Source: Mycolicibacterium palauense (GTDB taxonomy: Bacteria; Actinomycetota; Actinomycetes; Mycobacteriales; Mycobacteriaceae). From it: a stretch of 64,000 bases of DNA. The notes below the pieces were generated by a model. It saw nothing but the letters and a program-made list of their open reading frames with translations. It was not told the DNA's origin and ran no database searches. Each line of letters opens with the position of its first letter. Position 1 is the first letter of the stretch. The stretch covers positions 1-64,000 of the forward strand of contig NZ_NVQF01000011.1 of the NCBI RefSeq assembly GCF_002592005.1, read 5' to 3'. Of this stretch, positions 21,874-30,881 are shown in pieces. The position numbers were made by a program, and so were the translations under genes.

Positions 21874-23222
21874 GCCCCCACCTCCTGCGGCGCGTCCAGC
21901 ATCGAGGCGTAGGGGTCGAACGGGCAGCCGCCGGCCAGGTGTGCCTCGTATTCGGCGCGGAAGTGCTTCAGCGAGCTCATGATCGGGCTGGCGGCGCCGT
22001 CGCCGAGCGCACAGAACGACTTGCCGAGGATGGCGTCGGAGATGTCCAGTAGCGTGCCGAGGTCCCGCTCGGTTGCCCGGCCGGTCTCCAGCCGTTCGTA
22101 GATCTGGGCCAGCCAGTAGGTGCCCTCCCGGCACGGGGTGCACTTCCCGCAGGACTCGTGGGCGTAGAACTGTGTCCAGCGACGGACCGCCCGCACCACG
22201 CAGGTGGTTTCGTCGAAGATCTGCAGCGCCTTGGTGCCGAGCATCGACCCGACCGACGCCATTCCCTCGTAATCCAGTGGTACGTCGAGATGTTCGGCGG
22301 TCAGCAGTGGTGTCGACGAGCCGCCCGGGGTCCAGAACTTCAGTTCGTGGCCCGCGCGTACCCCACCGGCGTACTCCAGCAGCTCGCGCAGCGTGATGCC
22401 CAGCGGGGCCTCGTACTGTCCCGGCGCCGCGACGTGCCCCGACAGCGAGTACAGCGTGAACCCGGGGGACTTCTCCGAGCCCATGGACCGGAACCAGTCC
22501 ACCCCTGCGAGCACCACCGGCGGAACCGAGGCGATGGACTCGACGTTGTTGACCACCGTCGGGCACGCGTACAGGCCGGCCACGGCCGGGAAGGGCGGGC
22601 GCAGCCGGGGCTGGCCACGCCGGCCCTCCAGGGAGTCCAGCAGCGCCGTCTCCTCACCGCAGATGTAGGCGCCGGCACCGGCGTGCACGATCAGGTCCAG
22701 GTCGAAGCCCGAGCCGGCGATGTCGTGCCCGAGGAAGCCGGCCTCGTAGGCCTCGGCGACGGCGTTCTGCAGCCGCCGCAACACCGGCACCACCTCGCCG
22801 CGCACGTAGATGAACGCGTGGCGGGCCCGGATCGCGTAGGCGGCGATGACCGCACCCTCGATCAGGAAGTGCGGAGCCGACAGCATCAGCGGAATGTCCT
22901 TGCAGGTGCCCGGCTCGGATTCGTCGGCGTTGATGACCAGGTAGTGCGGTTTGGCCCCGGCGCCGGTGTCGTCCTGGGGGATGAACGACCATTTGGTCCC
23001 GGTCGGGAAACCGGCCCCGCCCCGGCCCCGCAGCCCCGACTCCTTCACCAGTGCGATGACGTCGTCGGGATCCATCGCCAGCGCCTTGGCCAGGGCGCGG
23101 TAGCCGTCGTGGCGGCGGTACGTCGCCAGGGTCCAGGACTCGTCCTCGTCCCAGAATCGGCTCAGGACGGGGGTCAGCGCGGTGTTGGGCATCGCGGTGT
23201 TGGGCATCGCGGTGTTGGGCAT
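21870..23222 (-). CDS. nuoF: NADH-quinone oxidoreductase subunit F
   Basis: The NADH- and FMN-binding subunit, 450 residues. It has [16 protein letters not shown] near residue 65 (NADH), [13 protein letters not shown] near 100 (FMN) and [12 protein letters not shown] near 360 (N3 cluster). The N terminus is unusual: the first 15 residues are MPNTA three times over, so three in-frame ATGs are spaced 15 nt apart. GGGAG lies 5 nt before the first ATG, which directly follows the nuoE TGA, so the first is preferred. Conserved sequence begins only at about residue 18. Confidence 0.96.
   Translation of the reverse strand: MPNTAMPNTAMPNTALTPVLSRFWDEDESWTLATYRRHDGYRALAKALAMDPDDVIALVKESGLRGRGGAGFPTGTKWSFIPQDDTGAGAKPHYLVINADESEPGTCKDIPLMLSAPHFLIEGAVIAAYAIRARHAFIYVRGEVVPVLRRLQNAVAEAYEAGFLGHDIAGSGFDLDLIVHAGAGAYICGEETALLDSLEGRRGQPRLRPPFPAVAGLYACPTVVNNVESIASVPPVVLAGVDWFRSMGSEKSPGFTLYSLSGHVAAPGQYEAPLGITLRELLEYAGGVRAGHELKFWTPGGSSTPLLTAEHLDVPLDYEGMASVGSMLGTKALQIFDETTCVVRAVRRWTQFYAHESCGKCTPCREGTYWLAQIYERLETGRATERDLGTLLDISDAILGKSFCALGDGAASPIMSSLKHFRAEYEAHLAGGCPFDPYASMLDAPQEVGA
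23178..23222 (-). repeat. Tandem 15-bp repeat x3 carrying the nuoF start codon
   Basis: Three consecutive copies of ATGCCCAACACCGCG (the third ends in the same Ala codon) encode MPNTA each time. Each unit carries an ATG, so initiation at 23222, 23207 or 23192 would give proteins differing only in a short tail. It looks like recent replication slippage. Confidence 0.85.
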
Positions 23223-23978
23223 TCAGTCTCCCGATTCCGTTGCAGCCGGGTCGGTGCCGTCGGTGAGCGGGGGAGCCACCATGCCGCGTTCGCGGGCGAT
23301 CCGCAGCCCGGCCAGGGTGGCGGGGCCCGCCGGCCCCGTCTCGCCGTGTCCGGCGGGCAGACCGGCCAGCATGCGTGCGGTCTCGGAGAAGCCGCACAGC
23401 GGTGCGCCGCGGGTGGGACTGACCTGCCCGCCCGCCCGCAGGGCGTCGACCAACTCGCGCGCGCCGGCCGGTGTCTGGTTGTCGAAGAACTCCCAGTTGA
23501 CCATGATGACCGGCGCGTAGTCGCAGGCGGCGTTGCACTCGATGTGTTCCAGCGTGACGGCGCCGTCCGCGGTGGTCTCACCGGGCTCCAGTCCGAGGTG
23601 CTGCTCCAGTGCCTCCAGGATCGCGTCGCCGCCCATCACCGCGCACAGCGTGTTGGTGCACACGCCGACCAGATAGGTGCCGGTGGGCGTGCGGCGGTAC
23701 ATCGAGTAGAAGGTGGCCACCGCGCTGACCTCCGCCTCGGACAGGCCCAGTTGTGTTGCACAGAAGCCGATTCCGGCGGACGTCAGGTACCCGTCCTCGG
23801 CCTGCACCAGGTGCAGCAGCGGCAGCAGCGCCGAGCGCGGTTGCGGGTAGCGGTCGATGATCGCCGCGGCCTCGGCGGCCAACCGCTCGGTGACATCGGC
23901 GGGGTAGGCGCGCGGCCCGCCGATCGGCGGTCCGGGCTCGTCCGGGCGCGGGCCGAGTTGCAGGTCCACGGAGCTCAT
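23223..23978 (-). CDS. nuoE: NADH-quinone oxidoreductase subunit E
   Basis: A 251-residue thioredoxin-like [2Fe-2S] subunit. The N1a ligands are in [12 protein letters not shown] and [10 protein letters not shown], in the middle of the protein. About 75 residues after the last ligand region, rich in Gly, Ala and Pro, extend beyond the E. coli length, as commonly seen in actinobacteria. ATG 23978 overlaps the nuoD stop by 4 nt, and the stop abuts the nuoF ATG (TGAATG). Confidence 0.96.
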   Translation of the reverse strand: MSSVDLQLGPRPDEPGPPIGGPRAYPADVTERLAAEAAAIIDRYPQPRSALLPLLHLVQAEDGYLTSAGIGFCATQLGLSEAEVSAVATFYSMYRRTPTGTYLVGVCTNTLCAVMGGDAILEALEQHLGLEPGETTADGAVTLEHIECNAACDYAPVIMVNWEFFDNQTPAGARELVDALRAGGQVSPTRGAPLCGFSETARMLAGLPAGHGETGPAGPATLAGLRIARERGMVAPPLTDGTDPAATESGD

Positions 23979-25288
23979 CGGTCCACCCCTCCCATGACCG
24001 GGTCGATCGAGGCGACCGCGGAGATCACGTCGGCGACCATGCCGCCCTCGCACATCGCCGCGACCGCCTGCAGATTGGTGAAGGACGGATCGCGGTAATG
24101 CACGCGGTAGGGCCGGGTGCCGCCGTCGGAGACCATGTGCACCCCGAGTTCGCCGCGGGGGCTCTCCACCGCCACGTAGCACTGCCCGGCGGGGACCCGG
24201 AATCCCTCGGTGACGATCTTGAAGTGGTGGATCAGGCCCTCCATCGAGGTTCCCATGATCCGGGCGATGTGGGCGGGGCTGTTGCCCAGCCCGTCGGGCC
24301 CCAGGGACAGATCGGCGGGCCAGGCCAGTTTCTTGTCGTCGATCATCACCGGTCCGGGTTCCAGGCGCTCCACACACTGCCGGACGATCCGCAGCGACTC
24401 GTTCATCTCCTTGACCCGGATCAGGTAGCGCCCGTAGCAGTCACAGGCGTCGTCGGTGATCACATCGAACTCGTAGTCCTCGTAGCCGCAGTAGGGCTGG
24501 GCCTTGCGCAGATCGTGGGGGAGTCCGGCCGAGCGCAGGACGGGCCCGGTGATGCCCAGCGCCATGCACCCCGTCAGGTCCAGATAGCCGATGTCGCGGG
24601 TGCGGGCCTTCCAGATGGCGTTCTCGCGCAGCAGCTCCTCCAGCTGGCGCAGGTGTCCGGGCAGCACGTCGAGCAGCTCGGTGACCCGGGTGACGCCGTC
24701 CTCCGGTAGGTCGTCGGCCAGGCCGCCGGGGCGGATGTAGGCGTGGTTCATCCGCAGCCCGGTGATCGCCTCGAAGACACCGAGGATCAGCTCCCGTTCC
24801 CGGAAGCCGTAGAACATCGCGCTCATCGCGCCCAGTTCCATGCCACCGGTGGCCAGGGCCACCAGGTGGCTGGAGATGCGGTTGAGCTCCATCAGCATCA
24901 CCCGGATCACGTTGGCGCGCTGGGGGATCTGGTCGGTGATGCCGAGCAGGCGTTCCACGCCCAGGCAGTAGGCCGTCTCGTTGAAGAACGGTGAGAGATA
25001 GTCCATCCGGGTGACGAACGTGACGCCCTGCGTCCAGGTGCGGAACTCGAGGTTCTTCTCGATTCCGGTGTGCAGATAGCCGATACCGCAGCGCGCCGAG
25101 GTGACGGTCTCGCCCTCGATCTCGAGGATCAGCCGCAGCACCCCGTGGGTGGACGGATGCTGGGGGCCCATGTTGACCACGATCCGCTCGGCGGCATCCG
25201 GGGCCGCGTCCCGGGCCAGGGCCACGATCTCGTCCCAGTCCTGGCCACCGAGGGTGATCGTGGTGCCGGAGAAGTCGGTTCCGGTCAT
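23975..25288 (-). CDS. nuoD: NADH-quinone oxidoreductase subunit D
   Basis: A 437-residue 49-kDa-type subunit that, with NuoB, forms the quinone-binding pocket. [25 protein letters not shown] sequence appears near residue 40, containing the conserved His that contacts quinone. [15 protein letters not shown] near 380 is also conserved. It is an independent gene rather than a NuoCD fusion. ATG 25288 overlaps the nuoC stop by one base. Confidence 0.97.
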   Translation of the reverse strand: MTGTDFSGTTITLGGQDWDEIVALARDAAPDAAERIVVNMGPQHPSTHGVLRLILEIEGETVTSARCGIGYLHTGIEKNLEFRTWTQGVTFVTRMDYLSPFFNETAYCLGVERLLGITDQIPQRANVIRVMLMELNRISSHLVALATGGMELGAMSAMFYGFRERELILGVFEAITGLRMNHAYIRPGGLADDLPEDGVTRVTELLDVLPGHLRQLEELLRENAIWKARTRDIGYLDLTGCMALGITGPVLRSAGLPHDLRKAQPYCGYEDYEFDVITDDACDCYGRYLIRVKEMNESLRIVRQCVERLEPGPVMIDDKKLAWPADLSLGPDGLGNSPAHIARIMGTSMEGLIHHFKIVTEGFRVPAGQCYVAVESPRGELGVHMVSDGGTRPYRVHYRDPSFTNLQAVAAMCEGGMVADVISAVASIDPVMGGVDR

Positions 25289-25934
25289 CAGTGGTAGGCC
25301 CTCCGTTGATCCGGTGGGGGGATCTGGGCGCCGTGGTACTCGACGGGCACCCCACCGAGGGGGTAGTCCTTGCGCTGCGGGTGCCCCACCCAGTCGTCGG
25401 GCATCTCGATGCGGGTCAGCGCGGGATGCCCGTCGAAGACGATGCCGAAGAAGTCGTAGGTCTCGCGTTCGTGCCAGTCGGTGGTCGGATACACCGACAC
25501 CAGCGAGGGCACGTGGGGATCGGTGTCGCCGCAGGCCACCTCGAGCGCGATGCGCCGGTTGTGGGTGATCGACATCAACGGGTAGAACGCGCGCAGCTCC
25601 CGCCCGGCCGCGTCGGGGTAGTGCACCCCCGACACCCCGGCGCAGAGCTCGAACCGCAGTCCGGGGTCGTCGCGCAGCGCCCGCGTCACCGCGACCAGGT
25701 GCCCGCGGTGCACCTCCAGGGTGAGCTGTCCGGCGTCCACCACCACCCGGGGCACCGCCTCGTTCAGGTCGATACCGGCCCCGGCGAGCATCTCGGCCAA
25801 CCGGTCGACCACCTCGTCGAAGTACCCGCCGAAGGGGCGCGGACTGCTCTGGGGTGCCTGCTGCTCGCGCACCAGCCTCCCGTAGCCCGAGGTGTCCCCG
25901 GACCCCGACACCCCGAACATGCCCCGCCGCGCGC

Positions 25935-25938
<4 letters not shown>
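25288..25938 (-). CDS. nuoC: NADH-quinone oxidoreductase subunit C
   Basis: A 216-residue 30-kDa-type subunit of the peripheral arm. The family signature [20 protein letters not shown] and the C-terminal [14 protein letters not shown] are clear. Start is GTG 25938, overlapping the nuoB stop by 4 nt. The N-terminal 30 residues are Gly/Ser-rich and not conserved. The open frame continues upstream only because of the nuoB overlap. Confidence 0.95.
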
Positions 25939-26489
<551 letters not shown>

Positions 26490-26494
26490 GCGCC

Positions 26495-26854
26495 TCAGTC
26501 CCAGTCCAGACCGCCGCGCCGCCACACGTAGGCGTAGGCGACGAAGACGGTGAGCATGAACAACACCATTTCCACCAGCGCGAACACCCCGAGTTGGTCG
26601 AAGGCGACGGCCCACGGGTACAGGAACACGATCTCGATGTCGAACACGATGAACAACATCGCGGTCAGGTAGAACTTGATCGGAAACCGGCCCGCGCCGG
26701 CGTCCTGGACCGCCGGTTCGATGCCGCATTCGTAGGCCTGCAGTTTGGCCCGGTTGTAGCGCCGGGGCCCGATCGCCAGCGCGATCCCGACCGATCCGAC
26801 CGCGAACGCCGTCGCGATCGCGCCGAGAACCAGGATGGGGACGTAGAGATTCAT
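26495..26854 (-). CDS. nuoA: NADH-quinone oxidoreductase subunit A
   Basis: A 119-residue protein with three membrane helices. The loop signature YECGIEP near residue 40 with the conserved Cys is present, followed by [25 protein letters not shown] sequence in the second helix. It is the first gene of the 14-gene operon. The 199 bp upstream hold a candidate promoter and an inverted repeat. ATG 26854 is the only reasonable start. Confidence 0.97.
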   Translation of the reverse strand: MNLYVPILVLGAIATAFAVGSVGIALAIGPRRYNRAKLQAYECGIEPAVQDAGAGRFPIKFYLTAMLFIVFDIEIVFLYPWAVAFDQLGVFALVEMVLFMLTVFVAYAYVWRRGGLDWD

Positions 26855-26897
26855 CCGGCCGTATCGCTCCTCGCTGGGCTGTGGATGTGAGCTCAGA

Positions 26898-26957
26898 CAC
26901 AGCCTAGCGATCTTGACTGCCGGGTTGGCCTATTTCGATAGGATCGATCACGAAATA
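26898..26957. promoter_or_regulatory. Candidate nuo promoter region with inverted repeat
   Basis: Read on the minus strand, a TAGGCT box (about 26905-26900) could be the -10 of nuoA. Further upstream, TATTTCG (26931-26937) and CGAAATA (26951-26957) form a perfect 7-bp inverted repeat with a 13-nt spacer. An AT-rich symmetric element stands out in this GC-rich sequence and is placed where an activator or repressor of nuo could bind. Confidence 0.4.
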
Positions 26958-27053
26958 TCGGCGTTCCGCCGCTGCCTGCATGGATTGCGAACAATCAAGG
27001 GGCGCTGTGATTTTGGCGGGCGTGTCCGGGCAGTGGCGTCGGTGGCTACGTGC

Positions 27054-27464
27054 CTACACTGACGCGCGAAGCAGGCCGACCACGGCGTCACCGAGGCGGA
27101 TCGGGTCGATGGGGTGGGGCACCGCCGCGTCCGCGCGGGACCATTTCGCCAGCCAGGCGTCGTCGGCGCGGCCGGTCAGGACCAGGATCGGTGGGGGGTC
27201 GGCGACCTCGTCCCTGATCTGCTTGGCCACTCCCATCCCGCCCGCCGGGGTGGCCTCACCGTCGAGGATCGCCACATCGATCCCGCCGGCGTCGAGTTGC
27301 TGGACGACCACGGGTGCGGTCGCGACCTCGACGTAGCTCAGCTCGGGCAGCTCCGGGTGAATCCGCCTGCCGAGGGCGAGCATCACCTGCTCGCGGGTGC
27401 GCGCGTTGCTGCTGTACACCAGGACGCGAAGCGCGGCGGCGGGTGTCGGCCGGGGATCGGGCAC
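27054..27464 (-). CDS. Degenerate response-regulator receiver (Rv3143-like)
   Basis: A 136-residue stand-alone CheY-like receiver with no DNA-binding output domain. The candidate phospho-acceptor Asp lies in DVAILDGEATP near residue 66. The acidic pocket that normally follows beta1 is replaced (LVYSSNARTR) and the conserved Lys of the KP motif is absent (AAVPHPIDP), so phosphorylation chemistry is probably altered or lost. A TAGCAT box 7 nt upstream of GTG 27464 supports a leaderless start. M. tuberculosis Rv3143 is likewise beside nuoA and has been reported to act on the Nuo complex by protein contact, from memory. Confidence 0.85.
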   Translation of the reverse strand: MPDPRPTPAAALRVLVYSSNARTREQVMLALGRRIHPELPELSYVEVATAPVVVQQLDAGGIDVAILDGEATPAGGMGVAKQIRDEVADPPPILVLTGRADDAWLAKWSRADAAVPHPIDPIRLGDAVVGLLRASV

Positions 27465-27477
27465 ATCGCCGATGCTA
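27465..27477 (-). promoter_or_regulatory. Leaderless -10 box of the receiver gene
   Basis: TAGCAT at 27477-27472 on the minus strand is followed by exactly 7 nt and then GTG 27464, the standard mycobacterial leaderless arrangement. Confidence 0.55.
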
Positions 27478-27558
27478 CAAACAATTCCCTTCCGGCCAGC
27501 GCACTTTGATCAACCCCGGGATCGACCCGGCCCGTACAGCATTCTCACAGCGGGTCGG

Positions 27559-28965
27559 CTACGTCGGAGGCGGCGGTGCTCCCGGTCGGTGCGCCGCGTA
27601 TCCGGGGTGGGCCGCCGCGAGCCGATGGCGCACCAACACGGTCAGGCAGGAGGCCAGCGCATCGCGCCGGTCGTCGAAATCGCCGCGGCGCACCGCGGCG
27701 GCCAGCGCGGCCTCGTCGGCCACGCCGAGACCCGCGAGTGCCGCGGTGACCGCCGAGGTGTCGGTCGAGTCCAGTTCGCGCTGCACCATGCGCAACGCGT
27801 TGGCGGCCACGCGGGCGTGGAAGTTGACCTGCCCGGTGGTGGCCGCCCGCACGTCGCCGTCCAGGAAGTCGGCCACGGCGGTGACGAGTTCGGCGGCGGT
27901 GGGGCGTCCGTGCGGTCCCGGGCGCGCCGCCGGCGCGGTTGCCGGGTGGGCCGCCGGGTGTTGGAGCATTGGGGAGGCCACCGAATCCAGCAGCTCGAGG
28001 AGATCCCATTCGGTTTCGCAGACCCGCCGGTCGATGGTGGCCAGCTCGACCGACGGGGTCTGCCCCGAGAGGTGACGTTCGGCCTGATAGCGGCAGATGA
28101 CCCCCCAGCGCAGGGTCGCCAGCACCAGCCACCAGTGGAAGGTGTCGCGGTCGACGGGCGTCGCGGAGGCCTCCCGGTAGGCGGCCAGGAAATCCTCGAT
28201 CGGCCCCAGGCCGCCGGCCCCGCGGTCGCCGCCGGCGCCGAATCGCCAGGCCCGGATGCAGAACCAGGCCAGGTCCTCGGCCGGGTCGCCGGCGTGCACC
28301 AGCTCCCAGTCCAGCACCGCGGCCAGGCCCCGGTCGTCGACGATCAGGTTGCCCATCCGGAAGTCGCCGTGCACCAGGGTGGGCGTCGACGCGGGCGGTC
28401 GTCGCGCCTGCAGCCAGCGAAACGCCCACTCGAAGGTCGCCGTGGTGTCGCCCATCGCGTCCAGCTCGGCCCGCCACTGCGCCAGCGGGTCGGTGGGGGA
28501 CAGGCCGGCCTCGGCCGGGTCGGTGCGGTGTACGGCCGCCAGGGCGGCCGCACACTGGTGGAGCAGCCGGGCCCGGCCGTCGTCGTCGAGGCTGCGCTGG
28601 ATGCGGCGCACGATCGTCTCACCGGGGATCTCGGTGCAGATCAGGTACGGATTGCCCAGTAGTTCAGCGGAATTGGATGCCACCAGGATCTCGGGGACCG
28701 GGGTGCCCGCCGCATCGGCGAGTGTCTGCACGCGGGCCTCCAGTTCCATGCCGGCGTGCACCTCGTCGGGCGGGCCGGTGCGCAGGATCAACCCGCGCGC
28801 CCCGGTGCCGGTGTCGGCGGTGAACGCCCAGGTGGTGCGGCTGGCGCCGCCGGTGAGCCGGCGCAGCGCCGAGACCGAGACGTCGGCGCCCAGCACCGGG
28901 CGCAGCGCGGTCCTCAGGCGCTCCTGCAGGTCGGTTTCTGCCGGTTCGGACCTGGCGGCGGTCAC
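27559..28965 (-). CDS. APH-family kinase fused to a DUF6285/LvaB-like C-terminal domain
   Basis: A 468-residue protein. Residues about 1-320 are an APH/ACAD11-type kinase: LTGGASRTTWAF near 40 (nucleotide loop), HGDFRMGNLIV near 205 (catalytic Asp) and VLDWELVHAGDP near 225 (metal Asp). A Pro/Ala linker then leads to a C-terminal domain (from about 345) with AAELVTAVADFLDGDV and FHARVAANALRMVQREL, the pattern I associate with DUF6285 proteins such as LvaB. Its GTG is 1 nt after the stop of the acyl-CoA dehydrogenase gene. Kinase plus dehydrogenase is the composition of ACAD11 and LvaA/LvaC, which convert 4-hydroxyacyl-CoA through a 4-phospho intermediate. That function is inferred for this protein. 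Confidence 0.8.
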   Translation of the reverse strand: MTAARSEPAETDLQERLRTALRPVLGADVSVSALRRLTGGASRTTWAFTADTGTGARGLILRTGPPDEVHAGMELEARVQTLADAAGTPVPEILVASNSAELLGNPYLICTEIPGETIVRRIQRSLDDDGRARLLHQCAAALAAVHRTDPAEAGLSPTDPLAQWRAELDAMGDTTATFEWAFRWLQARRPPASTPTLVHGDFRMGNLIVDDRGLAAVLDWELVHAGDPAEDLAWFCIRAWRFGAGGDRGAGGLGPIEDFLAAYREASATPVDRDTFHWWLVLATLRWGVICRYQAERHLSGQTPSVELATIDRRVCETEWDLLELLDSVASPMLQHPAAHPATAPAARPGPHGRPTAAELVTAVADFLDGDVRAATTGQVNFHARVAANALRMVQRELDSTDTSAVTAALAGLGVADEAALAAAVRRGDFDDRRDALASCLTVLVRHRLAAAHPGYAAHRPGAPPPPT

Positions 28966-28966
28966 G

Positions 28967-30208
28967 TCAGCCCCGCCGGCCGAACTTCAGCATGCGCTGG
29001 GCGACCCTGCGGATCTGGATCTCCTCGGCGCCCTCGGTGATCCGGTAGCGGCGGTGGTGACGGTAGATGTGCTCGAAGGGTTCGTGCCGGCTGTACCCGA
29101 CGCCGCCGTGGATCTGCATGGCCCGGTCGGCGGCCTCGCACACCAGTCGGTTGGCCCGGTAGTTGGCCATCGAGACCTTGTCGGAGACCTCCATGTGATG
29201 GTCGCGGTCCAGGTGCCAGGCCGCGTAATAGACCAGCAGTCGCACCATCTGAGCCTCGGTCTGCAGTTCGGCCAGCGGCCACTGCACGGCCTGGTTCACC
29301 GACAGCGGTTTGCCGAACACCACGCGGTCACCCGCGTAGTCGGCGGCCCGGTCGATGCAGTACTGGGCCGCACCCAGGCTGCTGGCCGCCTGGCGGATGC
29401 GGTTCTCGTGCAGGAACGTCTGCCCGACCGCCAGACCGTGATCGACCTCGCCGAGCACGGCGTCGGCGGGCACCCGGACGTCGTTGAGTTCGACCTCGCC
29501 GTGGTCGCTGGGCATGTTGAACGTCCACCAGTAGTAGGGCACCTCGAATCCGTCGGCGTCGGTGGGAACCAGAAACGCGGTGATCCCGGTGGCCTGCCCG
29601 GCCGCACCGGAGGTGCGCGCGAACACCAGGTCGTGGGTGGCGCGGTGCACCCCGGTGTTCCAGCGTTTGGCCCCGTTGATCACCCACTGGTCTCCGTCGC
29701 GTTCGGCGCGGGTCTCCAACCAGGTGGCATCCGAGCCGTGGTCGGGTTCGGTGAGGCCGAACGCCATCGAACGCTCACCGGTGATCAGCGCCTCGCACCA
29801 GTCCTCGCGCTGCTGGTCGGTGCCGAACCGCGACATCATGATCACCTGCGGGAAGTTGCCCACGATCGAGGACTCGTCCTGCAGGTCGTTGTGCAGGCCG
29901 AGCCCCCGATGTGCCAGGTGCTCCCGGATGACGGCCATGTCAAGGTTGGTGCCGTCCCGGCCGCCGAACTCGGCGGGCAGCCCGTAGCGCAGCCACCCGG
30001 CCGCGTCGGCGCGCCGGCGCATCTCGTCGAGCAGGTCCTCCCACTCGCGTCGTGGTATCCCGCCGCGCTCGAGATCGGTGCGGGCGAACTCGCGCCGCCG
30101 GTCGAAGTACTGCATGTGCTCGCGTTCCAGCGGTTTGATCTCCGCCTCGATGAAGGCGTCCATGTCGGCGAGCAGCTCGGGAAGATGTTCGGGCAGAGTG
30201 AAATCCAC
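28967..30208 (-). CDS. Acyl-CoA dehydrogenase (ACAD11/LvaC-like)
   Basis: A 413-residue acyl-CoA dehydrogenase. GLTEPDHGSDATWLETRAER near residue 150 is the FAD/substrate segment and RITEGAEEIQIRRVAQRML near the C terminus holds the family's catalytic-loop Glu. QIHGGVGYSRHEPFEHIYR is also conserved. The GTG at 30208 is chosen because AGGAGA lies 9 nt upstream and the protein then begins at the conserved DFTLPEHL. It is followed 1 nt later by the APH-DUF6285 gene and preceded by a TetR gene, so the three form a unit. The substrate is probably a phosphorylated or branched acyl-CoA. Confidence 0.9.
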   Translation of the reverse strand: MDFTLPEHLPELLADMDAFIEAEIKPLEREHMQYFDRRREFARTDLERGGIPRREWEDLLDEMRRRADAAGWLRYGLPAEFGGRDGTNLDMAVIREHLAHRGLGLHNDLQDESSIVGNFPQVIMMSRFGTDQQREDWCEALITGERSMAFGLTEPDHGSDATWLETRAERDGDQWVINGAKRWNTGVHRATHDLVFARTSGAAGQATGITAFLVPTDADGFEVPYYWWTFNMPSDHGEVELNDVRVPADAVLGEVDHGLAVGQTFLHENRIRQAASSLGAAQYCIDRAADYAGDRVVFGKPLSVNQAVQWPLAELQTEAQMVRLLVYYAAWHLDRDHHMEVSDKVSMANYRANRLVCEAADRAMQIHGGVGYSRHEPFEHIYRHHRRYRITEGAEEIQIRRVAQRMLKFGRRG

Positions 30209-30221
30209 GCTGATGACTCTC

Positions 30222-30878
30222 CTAGTCTCCGTAGAGGGTGTCTCCCCCGAGGGTGTCTCCCTGGGTGTCTCCGTAGAGGGTTCTCTTCCAGATCGTTGCC
30301 AGGGTGCGCACCGCGTCCTCGTCGGTGGGGTGCACCCCGAGTGCCCCGGCGGCCGGCCGGAGGTAGACGGTGGTGAAGTTCTCGAACAGCAGGGACATCG
30401 CGAGCGCGATGTGGTCGGGATCGAGGTCGGCCCCGTAGCCCTGCTGCTGGGCACGCAGCACCGACGCCCTGACGATGTTCATGCCGAACCGGCGGAATTC
30501 GTTCTGGACGGTGGCGAAGCGCTGCTGGGTGGCGCCGAGCTGCGCCACGGCGATCATGATCCCGAGGTTCTGCTTGAAGGTGCTCCAGTACTCGGTGACC
30601 GCGGCGGTGAAGTACTCGTCGTCGTCGGGGGAGTCCGGCAGCGGCACCTGCGGCCCGGTGCTCGCGACGAGGTGCTGCAGGAAGGACCCCGCCAGCACCG
30701 CCAGCAGGTCCTCCTTGTCGTCGAAGTAGCGGTAGAACACCGCCGGGGATTTGCCTGCCGCCGTGGTGATGTCCGACAGGGTGGTGCCGTGGAAACCGCG
30801 CTCGGCGAACAGCTTCCGGGCCGCCTGTGCGATGGCCTCGCGGGTCTGGCGGCCCTTGGTGCTCAGCTCGCGCGGCAC
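30222..30878 (-). CDS. TetR-family regulator with a repeated C-terminal tail
   Basis: A 218-residue TetR protein. The DNA-binding domain is complete: IAQAARKLFAERGFHGTTLS then DITTAAGKSPAVFYRYFDDK at residues 15-55. The ligand domain runs to about residue 198. The last 19 residues are four in-frame repeats, TLYGD, TQGD, TLGGD, TLYGD, encoded by near-identical 12-15 bp units. The gene starts at a GTG at 30878, 3 nt after the lyase gene stop, and is followed after 13 nt by the acyl-CoA dehydrogenase. It probably controls this catabolic cluster. Confidence 0.88.
   Translation of the reverse strand: MPRELSTKGRQTREAIAQAARKLFAERGFHGTTLSDITTAAGKSPAVFYRYFDDKEDLLAVLAGSFLQHLVASTGPQVPLPDSPDDDEYFTAAVTEYWSTFKQNLGIMIAVAQLGATQQRFATVQNEFRRFGMNIVRASVLRAQQQGYGADLDPDHIALAMSLLFENFTTVYLRPAAGALGVHPTDEDAVRTLATIWKRTLYGDTQGDTLGGDTLYGD
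30226..30282 (-). repeat. Tandem 12-15 bp repeats at the 3' end of the TetR gene
   Basis: Four units beginning TCTCC on the plus strand (30226-30240, 30241-30255, 30256-30267, 30268-30282) are direct repeats. Units 1 and 4 agree except at their last base. They encode the acidic, Gly-rich TetR tail and lie directly before the ribosome-binding region of the acyl-CoA dehydrogenase. Confidence 0.8.
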
Positions 30879-30881
30879 GGC

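Noticed and set aside
21874..22566. Extension of the nuoG frame into nuoF, suggesting a 1033-residue NuoG
   Set aside because: The extra part is nuoF read out of frame; ATG 21873 has a strong AGGAGG and gives the normal length.
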